Assembly: GCA_029263455.1 (NCBI GenBank)
Contig: JAJCXM010000008.1
Span: 558,001 to 622,000 of the forward strand
Reading direction: 5' to 3'
Origin: Holophagae bacterium
GTDB lineage: Bacteria; Acidobacteriota; Holophagae; Acanthopleuribacterales; Acanthopleuribacteraceae
Length of the DNA stretch: 64,000 nucleotides
The notes below the pieces were generated by a model, which saw only the letters and a list, made by a program, of their open reading frames with translations, was not told the origin of the DNA and made no database searches. The stretch's first letter is position 1; the number at the start of each line of letters is the position of its first letter. A program made the position numbers and the translations under genes. Of this stretch, positions 23,731-33,074 are shown one piece after another.

Positions 23731-25890
23731 TCAGTCATGGTCGGTGCTCAGTACAATGTCTAATTTAGTACCAGAAATGACGTCTTCAACCATTACTAGT
23801 ACTGTGGCGACTGAATGATCACACGCAAACTGATAGGGTTCGGTGACTTTTAGTGAATCAATAAGGTAAGGTGCTGGTAGATCCGTGGCCCAACGCCATT
23901 GATGGTCTACAACATCCAGTAAGTGATTAATACGTCGCTTAGAGAAAAGGGTTTCTAGCGAGTACGTCACACGCACCTGATCACAGTCGCAAGCGAGATT
24001 GCCTACGATCACAGCACTTTGGACTCGCTTGTATAAGCTTACCTTGGGCAATAGTCGCATCGCTCTTGATTGACCTTGCACGACAGTCACCTTGCGAGGT
24101 TCGTTCGAGACGAATATGGGCATCAGACCGCAAGCGGCCTCGTCAGGATTAGCCGTGTTCCAATTGAGGTTAAAGAGTAGGGAGCTTTGAAGATCGGTAC
24201 TTAATAGCAGGCCATCAGGGTTGGCTCCAACGATCGGGTTTTTCGAAAAGGGTGGCTTTTGTTTGAACGCGCAAATCAGGTACTCGGGTCTAAATATTGC
24301 GACATGACCCACTTGAAAGCGATCGAGAGTCTGACTTAATTCATTTGCGGATTCGGCCCACCAGGCGTCTTTAACGATTTGGTCAACGGGATCGGGAAAA
24401 TTAAAAGGATCAATGACGACTGGTTGCTTGGCCAAAATACGAATTTGGTGGCTGCTTCCCCAAGAAGCCAGAACCGTCGGAGTGGCGTTGCTTGGTGCGG
24501 TGACGTGTTCGGCCATCCATTGAGACAATTGCACCCTTGGATAGGCCATGGTCGCGATATTGCGCCGTGCTTGTCGGTCAAAGAAGCCTTGATTGATAAT
24601 CCAAGGTGCCAAAGCGATGGACACCAAAACCCCGATCAAGATTCGGCTTTTGCGGTGTTTGACCCATTTATGAAATGTTTGGCTTGAGCCCATGCGCCAA
24701 ATCGCAAAACAGAGTCCAGCTAGAACAACAAAGCTTGCAGCGCGAAAATGTCGACTCTCTGTCATGGCGAATAGCGAAAAGAATGCGAAATAGGCTTGTA
24801 TGATGCTCTGTTTTTTTGCGATAAAACGATGCTGGAGCCACAAGATGGTGAGTAACAACGATAGCAAAACAAGCAGTCTAATCATCGGCGTTGAAGCCAA
24901 TAGCTCGACATTTAGAAGTGAAGATTCCTCTGCAACACTGACGCGGCCATTGTGAAAAAGTCGCATCGACAAAGTCGACCAGCGGTCAATTAGCGTAATA
25001 CCTAAGACAGCGATGCCACACAAAATCGATCCCAGCATCTGCCAGCGACAATCTTTTTGGCAGCCGTATAAGAACCAACCGGCCGCTGCCCAAACTAATA
25101 TATGGAAGAGCGACAAGAGTAAAGGGTCCAGATGGAAAGCCAACGGCTGTGTTTCGAGCAGAAAACGCCAGATATGGCCGATTACGGCAATAGCTGCAGG
25201 CCCGACAAACCAAAGCCAAGGTAGCTGACCGGCTTGACTCGTCTTCCATGACATAGCCTGGTCAATACAGAGTAGAACCAATACGAAGCTCATATAGAGC
25301 GAGCCCTCGGGGGCAAGCCAAGTTGCCAAAGCAAAACCTGTGCACCAGGAAAAACTTGATCGCGAAACAAAGGCATGGAGGATGAATGCCATTGCTAGCG
25401 CTACGATGCCGTGGTGGTCAACATTACCGAAGTAACTGACGTACGTGGTGCCAGCTCCGAGCATACATAACAATGCTGCCAAGAACGCGATTGCATCATT
25501 CCTGGTCAGAATCATCATTGAACGATAAATTAGGATCACACTGAGGCAAGCGACCAGCAACGGAATCCAACCCAGGCGGAGATAGAGTGCTGATAAGTCG
25601 GTTGTAGACGAGCTGATCTTGGCTGCAGTTGCATATACCAACGTCAACAATGGTGGCCAATGCACGCGCAGTCCAAGGGGCGCGTGCTCGAAGGGATCGA
25701 TCGAAGAGACCTTGGGATAGCTACTTTCAACACATTGTTGGACACGAAACAAATGATATAGAACATCGTTATCGCTGGCGGCCATCAGCAATGGATCTGA
25801 GTCCGATGGTAAGCGCCACATGACGGACCCTAGCAGCAGGACCAGTAGCGTGACCCCATGCCTGATTTCTGTTCGACCCATGTTTGTCAC
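23731..25890 (-). CDS. STT3/PglB-like oligosaccharyltransferase-type membrane protein
   Basis: A 719-residue GT-C fold protein: about 11-13 hydrophobic segments to roughly residue 430, then a periplasmic domain. The first loop has an acidic D40-N-D42 and LYHLFRV, matching the D-x-D...YHLR motif of STT3, and RVHWPPLLTLVY matches the following (Y/H)WPPLF segment of bacterial STT3-like proteins. GNVDHHG (D158-H159-H160) is the second loop motif of that group. WWAESANEL near residue 510 may stand for the WWD region but is not identical. Such enzymes transfer lipid-linked glycans to Asn sequons. The start ATG overlaps the VKOR stop (ATGA). Lying upstream of the pilins, it is a candidate pilin glycosyltransferase. 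Confidence 0.72.
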   Translation of the reverse strand: MTNMGRTEIRHGVTLLVLLLGSVMWRLPSDSDPLLMAASDNDVLYHLFRVQQCVESSYPKVSSIDPFEHAPLGLRVHWPPLLTLVYATAAKISSSTTDLSALYLRLGWIPLLVACLSVILIYRSMMILTRNDAIAFLAALLCMLGAGTTYVSYFGNVDHHGIVALAMAFILHAFVSRSSFSWCTGFALATWLAPEGSLYMSFVLVLLCIDQAMSWKTSQAGQLPWLWFVGPAAIAVIGHIWRFLLETQPLAFHLDPLLLSLFHILVWAAAGWFLYGCQKDCRWQMLGSILCGIAVLGITLIDRWSTLSMRLFHNGRVSVAEESSLLNVELLASTPMIRLLVLLSLLLTILWLQHRFIAKKQSIIQAYFAFFSLFAMTESRHFRAASFVVLAGLCFAIWRMGSSQTFHKWVKHRKSRILIGVLVSIALAPWIINQGFFDRQARRNIATMAYPRVQLSQWMAEHVTAPSNATPTVLASWGSSHQIRILAKQPVVIDPFNFPDPVDQIVKDAWWAESANELSQTLDRFQVGHVAIFRPEYLICAFKQKPPFSKNPIVGANPDGLLLSTDLQSSLLFNLNWNTANPDEAACGLMPIFVSNEPRKVTVVQGQSRAMRLLPKVSLYKRVQSAVIVGNLACDCDQVRVTYSLETLFSKRRINHLLDVVDHQWRWATDLPAPYLIDSLKVTEPYQFACDHSVATVLVMVEDVISGTKLDIVLSTDHD

Positions 25891-26369
25891 TTAACTCGTA
25901 ATTCCGACAAAAATCCTGTAAGCGAATGAGCAAATGACTTGAGTGACTTATGCCAAACGACTTGTATCAATAACAGCACAAAATTGACGGCGTAAATGCT
26001 AAGACAGACGATGCAAAAACTACCGATGATCCACGCAGAAACGGCTGCCAGATAAATTGAGAACAAACACATCATGACCATTAGTGGGGCGCTGTATTTT
26101 AGAACATCAGGATCAGGTTTCCGTCGACCGTTAGCTATTAATGCCATCAATGCAAGGTAAGATGCCATGCCGTAAGCGGCAACGGGCACGCCCATAACTT
26201 CGCTTGCTGGATGAAGCGCGACAGCATCGCAATTGAAAGATTCATTGAGATTGCAGAAACTCTTGAAATCTGGATCGAATCGCAAGGCATAGTGATGAAA
26301 TAGCGAGTAAGCCGAAGCCAGCAACCCAATCATCGCCAATGCGAGGGTGATTCGCGCGCACAACGACAT
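25887..26369 (-). CDS. Vitamin K epoxide reductase (VKOR) family protein
   Basis: A 160-residue four-helix membrane protein. The loop pair Cys39...Cys47 (FCNLNESFNCD), the SEVMGVPVAAYG motif with the quinone-site serine, and the active-site C118-I-V-C121 are all present. Bacterial VKOR re-oxidises a thioredoxin-like partner and passes electrons to quinone, replacing DsbB in disulfide formation. It overlaps the STT3-like gene by 4 nt, so the two are co-translated, and is divergent from a CPHC thioredoxin fusion that could be its partner. Confidence 0.92.
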   Translation of the reverse strand: MSLCARITLALAMIGLLASAYSLFHHYALRFDPDFKSFCNLNESFNCDAVALHPASEVMGVPVAAYGMASYLALMALIANGRRKPDPDVLKYSAPLMVMMCLFSIYLAAVSAWIIGSFCIVCLSIYAVNFVLLLIQVVWHKSLKSFAHSLTGFLSELRVK

Positions 26370-26431
26370 GGCTAACCTCCTAGCGAATGTATTCTATCCT
26401 GCCTTTCGAAGCGCTGCTAATATTGTCGGTT

Positions 26432-27550
26432 ATGAAACGGCCAAGTCGGTTTTTTGTGTACGTGTTGCTAAGTGTTGCCATTGTTGCACCCCTTTCATGG
26501 TGGTCTATTGGCCATCAAAAGGGGTTACACAGCAATATTCCAAAAATGCGCAATGCAGTCACCGCTTCAGCACCGACCATCCTCTATTTCCATCGCCATG
26601 GTTGCCCACATTGTGCGGTTGCCAATCCGATTATGGCCGAACTACAGCAGCGCTATGAAACGACAGGATGGGTAGTCGTCGAAGTCACCTCGTCCATGCC
26701 CGAGGACATCAAACAAATGTACCGTTCGTGGTTAACAGCCGTGAATTATAAGGTGCACGTCACCCCGTTGATTGTTGTGGGCGCGGGCTCTCAGTCAGCG
26801 GCTATATTTCCTGGATTTGGTGAGGAAGTGGCCGGCCGAGAAATGGTGGAGAACGCCATCAGAGCGCGCTTAGGGTTAGCGCCCGTCGATCTTGGGTTGA
26901 GTTCAATCAAGATACCGCTTCTTGGTACCTGGATTGCCGATGATGAAACGCCTTCAGCGGTGGCCCGGGTCTGTGGCGTCTTAAGCGGGTTTCATGTTTT
27001 GGCATTGGTCTGGTTCTTGATTGCCTTGATCAGCTTCGGCGCGGATAAACGTCAACAGACTATTTTAGTGATTGCATACGTCGGGTCAGCCATGTGGGCA
27101 GAATACATGGGTTGGTTGATTTATCCGTGGCGGGGAGATCATCTTACGGGGCTCAGTGTCATCAGGCTTGTTTTTGGAATTCTTTTGGCCATTGTTTCTT
27201 GTTCGTGTCTTTACCGATTCGTCAATAACCAAACTCAGTTTCAGCGCCACTCGTGGTGGCTGGTTGTGATTGGCTTGCTGTTATTTCATTCAATTGACCA
27301 AATAATGACAAATTGGACGATGCATATTCAGCGCTCATTTGCGGATGGTCAGCTTGTGACTTACTTTGGCACCGCGGGCCTAGTGCATATTTTGTTGGCT
27401 GGGATTCCCATAATCTATGTGATGACTCTTAAATTGACTACCCGCGATGTGCGGCTCGTATGCCTCTTAATTGGTTTGTTCGTAGGGCAAGCTGCCATGA
27501 TTTTGCTGTTCGCTCGTCAATTTTCAGGATATGGGCCGTTCTGGAACTGA
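26432..27550 (+). CDS. CPHC thioredoxin-like domain fused to a multi-pass membrane domain
   Basis: About 372 residues from the ATG at 26432 (MKRPSRFFVYVLLSVAIVAP, a signal anchor); the frame also allows ATG at 26387. Residues about 48-150 are a thioredoxin-like domain with YFHRHGCPHCAVA: Cys58-Pro-His-Cys61 is the DsbA-type dithiol, and HVTPLIVV supplies the cis-proline. From about residue 175 there are six or seven transmembrane helices that I cannot place in a family (WAEYMGWLIYPWRG, FHSIDQIMTNWTMHIQR). Its divergent neighbour is VKOR, suggesting a joint oxidative-folding role for exported pilins. No strong ribosome site is seen at either start. Confidence 0.7.
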   Translation: MKRPSRFFVYVLLSVAIVAPLSWWSIGHQKGLHSNIPKMRNAVTASAPTILYFHRHGCPHCAVANPIMAELQQRYETTGWVVVEVTSSMPEDIKQMYRSWLTAVNYKVHVTPLIVVGAGSQSAAIFPGFGEEVAGREMVENAIRARLGLAPVDLGLSSIKIPLLGTWIADDETPSAVARVCGVLSGFHVLALVWFLIALISFGADKRQQTILVIAYVGSAMWAEYMGWLIYPWRGDHLTGLSVIRLVFGILLAIVSCSCLYRFVNNQTQFQRHSWWLVVIGLLLFHSIDQIMTNWTMHIQRSFADGQLVTYFGTAGLVHILLAGIPIIYVMTLKLTTRDVRLVCLLIGLFVGQAAMILLFARQFSGYGPFWN

Positions 27551-27672
27551 TGGCTAAGCTATTTAGTTCGCGTTTACACCTGAGCTCTGGGTAAGAATTG
27601 AGCTTGAGGGTACAATCATGCAAACGAGTTAAATCGTAAGCTGATTGCTTTACTCTGTTAAAGGACCGTGGC

Positions 27673-28926
27673 GTGCGTATACAACCGATACATATTTTGG
27701 TTTTGGGATTGATATTCGCTGTCATTTTTGTCGCATCGATAGCGGGTCTCAGGTTAGTCAAGATCTTCTTTAGACGCTGGAATAAGGGTGAAGAACTGCC
27801 GACGAGTGACCATTTGTTAGTGGGCGCTTTGAGAGAGCAAGTTGCTCATGTTAGAGCGACTGAGAATCAGCTCAATGAGAGTAGGCAAGCATACAGGGAT
27901 CTTTTTACGTTATATCAGACAATTATGGAGCAAATGCCACTCGGACTGATTGAGATGGACGAATCATGGCGCATCAACTATGCAAACCCGGCGGCGACGC
28001 ACCTGCTGGCCACGCTCAAAGAATCGTCTAACCTTCGTGAGGCCTCACCTGAACTATTTGAAAGACTCAATTCTCTTCGTAGCGAAGGTAAAGTACATGC
28101 TCAGATTGAGCTGTCATGTCCTAACCTGTTAAATCGAGTTCTGATGGTTTCATTGACTGAATTGCCCAACAGCCGCTGGCTGAGTACGATGTCCGATCAA
28201 ACAGAATTGAACCATCTTGAGCAAAGGTTACAGGCCAACCGCGAACTGACCCTGATGGGTGAAATGGCCTCGGGCATTGCACATGAGGTCAAGAATGTTT
28301 TAGGCGTGATCTTGGCTCGAACTCAAATGATGAGGCTCGAAAGCGACGAAGAGAGCGAGCACCTAACGGCTATTACCGACGAATCTGAGCGGCTCGTAAA
28401 AGTTGCACGCCAGTTTATGAATAGTTCGCGCGATGAGCAGCCTGAATGTGTCAGGGTTAAGCTCTCGCAATGGTTTGACGAAATGGCTGCCACCTGGGCG
28501 ACACGTGGTCACGGCGATGGCCTTGTTTTCGAGAATAACTGTCCTCACATCGATGTCGTATTTTGGGACCCGGTAATGCTGTCACTTGCCATAAACAACC
28601 TGATTGACAATGCCATTGACGCCAACGCTCTTGTGGCCCAAAACGATAAGGTGGTGGTAAATCTTAGGGCTATCCAAGGAGATGTTTGTATACAGGTCGT
28701 CGATTCTGGGCCAGGATTCACGCAGAATGTGCAAGAGAAGTTATTTGTGCCGTTTGTGACGAGCAAAGCTCAGGGTACGGGTTTGGGCTTGTTCCATTCA
28801 AGGAACATCGTGCTGGCCCACGGTGGACGAATCGAAGTCAGCCAAAAGCCAACCAGAGTGTCTTGCTACCTACCCGTTGACAATGAGATCGGAGTCGATT
28901 TCCACCATGGGAATGAAGATGCATAG
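27673..28926 (+). CDS. Sensor histidine kinase (NtrB/PilS-type)
   Basis: A 417-residue kinase. GTG at 27673 follows AAAGGA. One N-terminal transmembrane helix (IHILVLGLIFAVIFVASIAGL), a short coiled segment, a PAS-like domain (MEQMPLGLIEMDESWRINYANPAA, residues about 90-190), HisKA with GEMASGIAHEVKN (phosphoacceptor His204) and a HATPase domain with NNLIDNAIDA, DSGPGF and GTGLGL. Canonical PilS has six transmembrane helices; this has one. It abuts the NtrC-type regulator gene and likely phosphorylates its product. Placement beside the pilus genes suggests a PilS role. Confidence 0.9.
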   Translation: MRIQPIHILVLGLIFAVIFVASIAGLRLVKIFFRRWNKGEELPTSDHLLVGALREQVAHVRATENQLNESRQAYRDLFTLYQTIMEQMPLGLIEMDESWRINYANPAATHLLATLKESSNLREASPELFERLNSLRSEGKVHAQIELSCPNLLNRVLMVSLTELPNSRWLSTMSDQTELNHLEQRLQANRELTLMGEMASGIAHEVKNVLGVILARTQMMRLESDEESEHLTAITDESERLVKVARQFMNSSRDEQPECVRVKLSQWFDEMAATWATRGHGDGLVFENNCPHIDVVFWDPVMLSLAINNLIDNAIDANALVAQNDKVVVNLRAIQGDVCIQVVDSGPGFTQNVQEKLFVPFVTSKAQGTGLGLFHSRNIVLAHGGRIEVSQKPTRVSCYLPVDNEIGVDFHHGNEDA

Positions 28927-30268
28927 CATATTACTCGTTGAAGATCGTGCAGGACTGCGCGAAGCATATTTGTCATTTCTACGGAAAAATGCATTCATGG
29001 TCACGGCTGTCGCTAGTGCAGAGGAAGCGGAGCGCCTACTTAACGAACGTGAATTCGATATTCTATTGCTTGATTACATGTTGCCTGGCATGAATGGCAT
29101 GGAATTTTTGCAGCGGGTCAAGTCTCAAGAGAAAGAATTGATTGTCATTTTGATGACTGCATTTGGAGAGGTCAAGCTAGCCGTCAAAGCGATGCAGTCT
29201 GGTGCATTTGACTTCCTGGAGAAACCTATTGATCTTGAATATCTCTTGATCGTTTTGGAGCGCGCTAAGTCGATTCATTCACAAGGCCAGCGAGTGGCCC
29301 TTCAAGAACATGTCGAATCGAGAAAAGATCGCTCCATTATTGGTGACTCTGCCGTTATGAAAGAGGTTTTGGGCTTAGTCGATCAGGTGGCTGTTTCTCA
29401 CGCAACTTGCCTGGTATTAGGTGAATCCGGAACCGGAAAAGAGCTGTTCGCACGCCGTATACATGACAAAAGCAAACGGATGCAGGGCCCATTTCTGGCG
29501 GTGAACTGTTCCGCCTTGCCTCGTGACTTGATTGAAAGCGAATTGTTCGGATACGAGAAGGGTGCATTTACCGGTGCACACGGCCGCAAGCCTGGACTGA
29601 TTGAGCTTGCAGATGGTGGGACGCTGTTCCTTGACGAAATCGGCGATATGCCAACGGATTTGCAACCCAAATTGTTGCGTTTCATCCAAGAAGGGGAGTT
29701 TCGTCGTGTTGGTGGTCAAAAAGTCGTCAAAGCCGATGTACGACTAGTGTGTGCGACGAACCGCAATCTGGCTGTGGCATTGCGAGAGGGTTCATTTCGA
29801 GAGGACCTCTACTTCAGGATTTCTGTCTTTCCAATTGAGCTTCCGCCGTTAAGAGATCGTATCGAAGATATACCTTTGTTGGCTCAACATTTTGTCAACA
29901 AAGCGGGACCTGCTAGTGAAATACCGGCACCAGTTATCAGATTGTTGCGTAGTTATTCTTGGCCTGGAAATGTGCGTGAATTACAAAATATTATGGAACG
30001 AGCTGCTATTTTGAGTCGTGGCCGCAATCTTAAGCCGACTGATTTCCCAACGAATCTGACTGACGAACGAGTGGCTGCTGCCTTTCATATCGATTTGTCA
30101 GTGACCTATAAGGAGAACTTTGCAAGGCTCTCTTCTGAAATGGAACGCCAAATGATCCAACTTTTGATGCGAGAACTGAATGGTAAGAAATCTGCGGTTG
30201 CGGCGCGTTTGGGGTTGTCATCAAAAACGTTAACGCACAAATTGAAAATCTATGGAATCACGGACTGA
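28919..30268 (+). CDS. Sigma-54-dependent response regulator (NtrC/PilR-type)
   Basis: About 449 residues from ATG 28919, which has GGGA six bases upstream; ATG 28913 or 28907 are alternatives. The start overlaps the kinase gene by 8 nt. Receiver domain with phosphoacceptor Asp52 in LLLDYMLPGMNG, an AAA+ domain with Walker A GESGTGKE and an intact GAFTGA loop (YEKGAFTGAHGRK), and a C-terminal Fis-type helix-turn-helix (KKSAVAARLGLSSKTLTHKL). GAFTGA contacts sigma-54, so this activates RpoN promoters; the pilin promoter near 23.57 kb is the obvious local target. Its stop overlaps the convergent membrane gene by 11 nt. Confidence 0.93.
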   Translation: MHSILLVEDRAGLREAYLSFLRKNAFMVTAVASAEEAERLLNEREFDILLLDYMLPGMNGMEFLQRVKSQEKELIVILMTAFGEVKLAVKAMQSGAFDFLEKPIDLEYLLIVLERAKSIHSQGQRVALQEHVESRKDRSIIGDSAVMKEVLGLVDQVAVSHATCLVLGESGTGKELFARRIHDKSKRMQGPFLAVNCSALPRDLIESELFGYEKGAFTGAHGRKPGLIELADGGTLFLDEIGDMPTDLQPKLLRFIQEGEFRRVGGQKVVKADVRLVCATNRNLAVALREGSFREDLYFRISVFPIELPPLRDRIEDIPLLAQHFVNKAGPASEIPAPVIRLLRSYSWPGNVRELQNIMERAAILSRGRNLKPTDFPTNLTDERVAAAFHIDLSVTYKENFARLSSEMERQMIQLLMRELNGKKSAVAARLGLSSKTLTHKLKIYGITD

Positions 30269-30938
30269 CTTTTCTCTTAAAGTTCAATAGCAACAGACCA
30301 CCACATTGTAGCCCCAGCATCCAGATCATTGGCCAGGATATGCCAGCCTCAATGAGGATACTATCGGCCAGTTGTTGTGATGCCAAAATGGGCGGGACAA
30401 TCCAGCTTAGATGCGAAACCCATTGAATGACGACCGAATCGAGGTAACTGGCCACATAATCTCGTAAATAAGGTAAGAAGCCACCCAGGATCCAGCTGAT
30501 CGCCCAAACCATGCAGGCCATGGCTGGGCCGCTAACGCGAACGAGCAGCGCCGCCCAGAGCAACAAAGTAAATTCCAATAAACACAAGAGCAGCATGAAT
30601 ATCAGGACCGAGCTGGAAAACCCGGCCCCGCGAATTAACGCCGCAAGAATAATAGGTAGGATCAATAAGCTCGGCATCAAACTGGTGGATATTCGATCTG
30701 ATAACGTGATTTTTTCACTTACCATGGCCACGCCAAGGGGAAGCAAGGCTATTAAAGGTACATACAGACTGGTGATTGCCGCAAGTAGATCTGGTAAGCC
30801 AAATTGGGGGGTCAGCTCGGTGCCGAGAACGGTCAATCCCCCTGACGAAAAATCCATCACAGTGAACACGACAATGGTTGGCAGCAAACTGGAAATGGCG
30901 CAAACGCTCCAGACCCAAATCAATCTATGGCGCTTCAT
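30258..30938 (-). CDS. Multi-pass membrane protein, ABC-2 permease-like
   Basis: About 226 residues from ATG 30938, which has GGAGG six bases upstream; a longer reading to 30983 lacks support. Six hydrophobic segments and a long first periplasmic loop resemble ABC-2-type permeases, but no ATP-binding partner is encoded nearby, so the assignment is weak. It overlaps the preceding small membrane gene by 14 nt and converges on the response regulator gene, overlapping it by 11 nt. Confidence 0.6.
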   Translation of the reverse strand: MKRHRLIWVWSVCAISSLLPTIVVFTVMDFSSGGLTVLGTELTPQFGLPDLLAAITSLYVPLIALLPLGVAMVSEKITLSDRISTSLMPSLLILPIILAALIRGAGFSSSVLIFMLLLCLLEFTLLLWAALLVRVSGPAMACMVWAISWILGGFLPYLRDYVASYLDSVVIQWVSHLSWIVPPILASQQLADSILIEAGISWPMIWMLGLQCGGLLLLNFKRKVSP

Positions 30939-31284
30939 GATGATCCTCCCACTTTCTTTGGCGAAAGACGATGATGACAACAATTGCTACCGAGATAAGG
31001 GCGTAGCTCAATACGTGTCTGGACGGACCGCGAAGTAGAGCAAACACGGGTGGCGGAGTCACGATTAACATGATGACCCACCAAGGAATTAGCCTGCGTG
31101 GCGCATTGAGGTAAGCCCAGAGCCCGCTTGCCAACAAGATCATGGTTAAGGATTGTCCTAGGAGCTGAATCTCCTGATCGTTGAAACGGGGTGCAGCATT
31201 ATGATATTCCGCCCAGCCTGTTAATAGGAGACTAAGAACAGTGAGTGCACATGCGTTGATTAAGATTTTTTTCTTGATGGCCAT
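30925..31284 (-). CDS. Small membrane protein of unknown function
   Basis: About 119 residues from the ATG at 31284 (MAIKKKILINACALTVLSLLL), chosen because a basic N-terminus leads into the first helix; the frame extends to 31407. Four hydrophobic segments (near residues 8-20, 44-55, 66-78, 92-106) and a charged C-terminal tail RQRKWEDHHEAP. No family recognised. It overlaps the ABC-2-like gene by 14 nt and is divergent from xseA, so the two membrane genes form one small operon. Confidence 0.55.
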   Translation of the reverse strand: MAIKKKILINACALTVLSLLLTGWAEYHNAAPRFNDQEIQLLGQSLTMILLASGLWAYLNAPRRLIPWWVIMLIVTPPPVFALLRGPSRHVLSYALISVAIVVIIVFRQRKWEDHHEAP

Positions 31285-31434
31285 GGCTGCCCATTTTACG
31301 AAAGTCACAAGCAACAAGCCATAGAAGCTTATCTTGTTAGTCAAATGGGCGCAGACTGGCTTCAACGCGTGCGCAGATCGAATTGGCTTGGCGGCGATTG
31401 ACGGCACTTGGGCAGTCAGTTAGCATGGGGGGCC

Positions 31435-32820
31435 ATGAATCATCAGGCGGGACAGCTCCGCGACAAACCCATGACAGTCAGCCAATTGACGTCCATGATT
31501 AAGAGCCATTTAGAACCCGAATTTCCTCAATTGTGGATGATGGGTGAAATTTCTAACTTTTCGAGGGCTAGTTCCGGTCACCTCTACTTTAGCCTTAAAG
31601 ATAAGGGTGCTCAGATTAGGGCCACCATGTGGCGCTCTCAAGCTCAGGCCCTGAGTATCAACCCCAAAGATGGCCTGGAAGTGATCGTTCAGGGTGGCGT
31701 CAATGTTTACGCACCACGTGGTGAATATTCGCTGATGGTAACCAAAATGGAAGAAGTGGGATTAGGTCGTCTACGACAGGCTTTTGACGAATTGAAGTTA
31801 AAGCTACATAAAGAAGGCCTGTTTGATGTCGATCGCAAGAAAACGCTGCCTATGATGCCAAAACGCGTTGGCGTTGTTACGTCGCCTACGGGTGCCGCCT
31901 TCCGAGATATTGTCCGTGTAATGCGAAAACGTTATGCGGGTGTCCATATCCTTCTTTATCCGGTTCGGGTGCAAGGGGAGAGCGCTGCTGGCGAAATTGC
32001 CAATGCCATCGCAATATTGGATCAACAATATTCCTGCGATGTGTTGATTGTTGGGCGTGGAGGGGGTTCAGAAGAAGACTTGTGGGCATTCAACGAGGAA
32101 GTCGTTGCCCGCGCCATCGCTGCCTGTCAGACACCCATAATTAGCGCTGTTGGGCACGAAGTGGATATTACGATAGCGGATTTTACGGCTGATGTGAGAG
32201 CTGCTACTCCTTCTCACGCAGCTGAATTGGTCGTCAAGAGCCTCACAGAGTACAGCCAGATGATACGCATCCAAGTCAAGAATTTGGATCAGTTAATGGC
32301 CCGTAGTTTGACGCGGCTGCGAATGAAAATACATCGCCTTGAAACTCATCCTAGTTTCGAGCGCCTGAGGTCCAAGATTAACGACTCGCAAAGGCGATTA
32401 TTGGACTTGGAGTTTCGGCTTGATAAGGGACTTAAGACATGGTTGAGCGAACGAGTACGGCGTCTCGAACAGGCCAGTCATGGGTTACGACCCGACCGGC
32501 TCAAGCATCTCGGAATCCAATTAGGCGATCGACTGCTTAATTCAGGCGTCAATTTGGAGCGTAACATCGAGCGCATTCAGGCAGGCTACCAGCAACGAGT
32601 GAGCATCGCCAATTCAAGGCTGCACGACTTATCGCCACAACGTATACTGGACCGTGGCTACGCTGTCGTTTACGACCATAAAGGCGAGCTTGTCAAAGCT
32701 AGGACTGAAGTGAAACCTGGAGAGGTGATTCGGGTCCAGCTAGCTCATGACCATTTGCATGCACGCGTGGTTGAACAAGATCGCGCCGAACAGACCAACC
32801 TATTTGAAGGGGAAGGCTAA
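31435..32820 (+). CDS. xseA: Exodeoxyribonuclease VII large subunit
   Basis: About 461 residues. ATG 31435 is preceded by a GGGGGG tract; TTG 31408 is less likely. The N-terminal OB fold carries MTVSQLTSMIKSHLE, MGEISNFSRASSGHLYFSLKD and ATMW, followed by the catalytic domain (PKRVGVVTSPTGAAFRDI, VGRGGGSEEDLWAFN, ISAVGHEVDITIADF) and a coiled-coil region binding XseB. The enzyme degrades single-stranded DNA to oligonucleotides. xseB follows after 5 nt, then ispA and dxs, a gene order common in bacteria. Confidence 0.96.
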   Translation: MNHQAGQLRDKPMTVSQLTSMIKSHLEPEFPQLWMMGEISNFSRASSGHLYFSLKDKGAQIRATMWRSQAQALSINPKDGLEVIVQGGVNVYAPRGEYSLMVTKMEEVGLGRLRQAFDELKLKLHKEGLFDVDRKKTLPMMPKRVGVVTSPTGAAFRDIVRVMRKRYAGVHILLYPVRVQGESAAGEIANAIAILDQQYSCDVLIVGRGGGSEEDLWAFNEEVVARAIAACQTPIISAVGHEVDITIADFTADVRAATPSHAAELVVKSLTEYSQMIRIQVKNLDQLMARSLTRLRMKIHRLETHPSFERLRSKINDSQRRLLDLEFRLDKGLKTWLSERVRRLEQASHGLRPDRLKHLGIQLGDRLLNSGVNLERNIERIQAGYQQRVSIANSRLHDLSPQRILDRGYAVVYDHKGELVKARTEVKPGEVIRVQLAHDHLHARVVEQDRAEQTNLFEGEG

Positions 32821-32825
32821 TAACT

Positions 32826-33074
32826 ATGTCGCAACGCAAGTCTAATAAACAACCTACGTTCGAAGAAAAGTTAGTTAAGTTGGAAGCCATCGTGCTGGAG
32901 ATGGACAACGAGGACATCCCCCTTGAGAAAGCTATGGCTCTGTATGAAGAGGGCATTAAGTTACGAAGCGACCTGGTCAAATGGTTAGGTGAGGCGCAGG
33001 AAAAGATCGAGATCCTATCACGCCAAGCAAACGGAGAAATGCAAGCCCAACCCTTTGAGGAAAACACGCCATGA
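32826..33074 (+). CDS. xseB: Exodeoxyribonuclease VII small subunit
   Basis: An 82-residue helical protein with the signature TFEEKLVKLEAIVLEMDNEDIPLEKAM split across its two antiparallel helices, followed by YEEGIKL and an acidic tail. Six or so copies decorate the XseA coiled coil. GGAAGG precedes the ATG. Its TGA overlaps the ispA ATG by 4 nt, giving coupled translation. Confidence 0.96.
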   Translation: MSQRKSNKQPTFEEKLVKLEAIVLEMDNEDIPLEKAMALYEEGIKLRSDLVKWLGEAQEKIEILSRQANGEMQAQPFEENTP

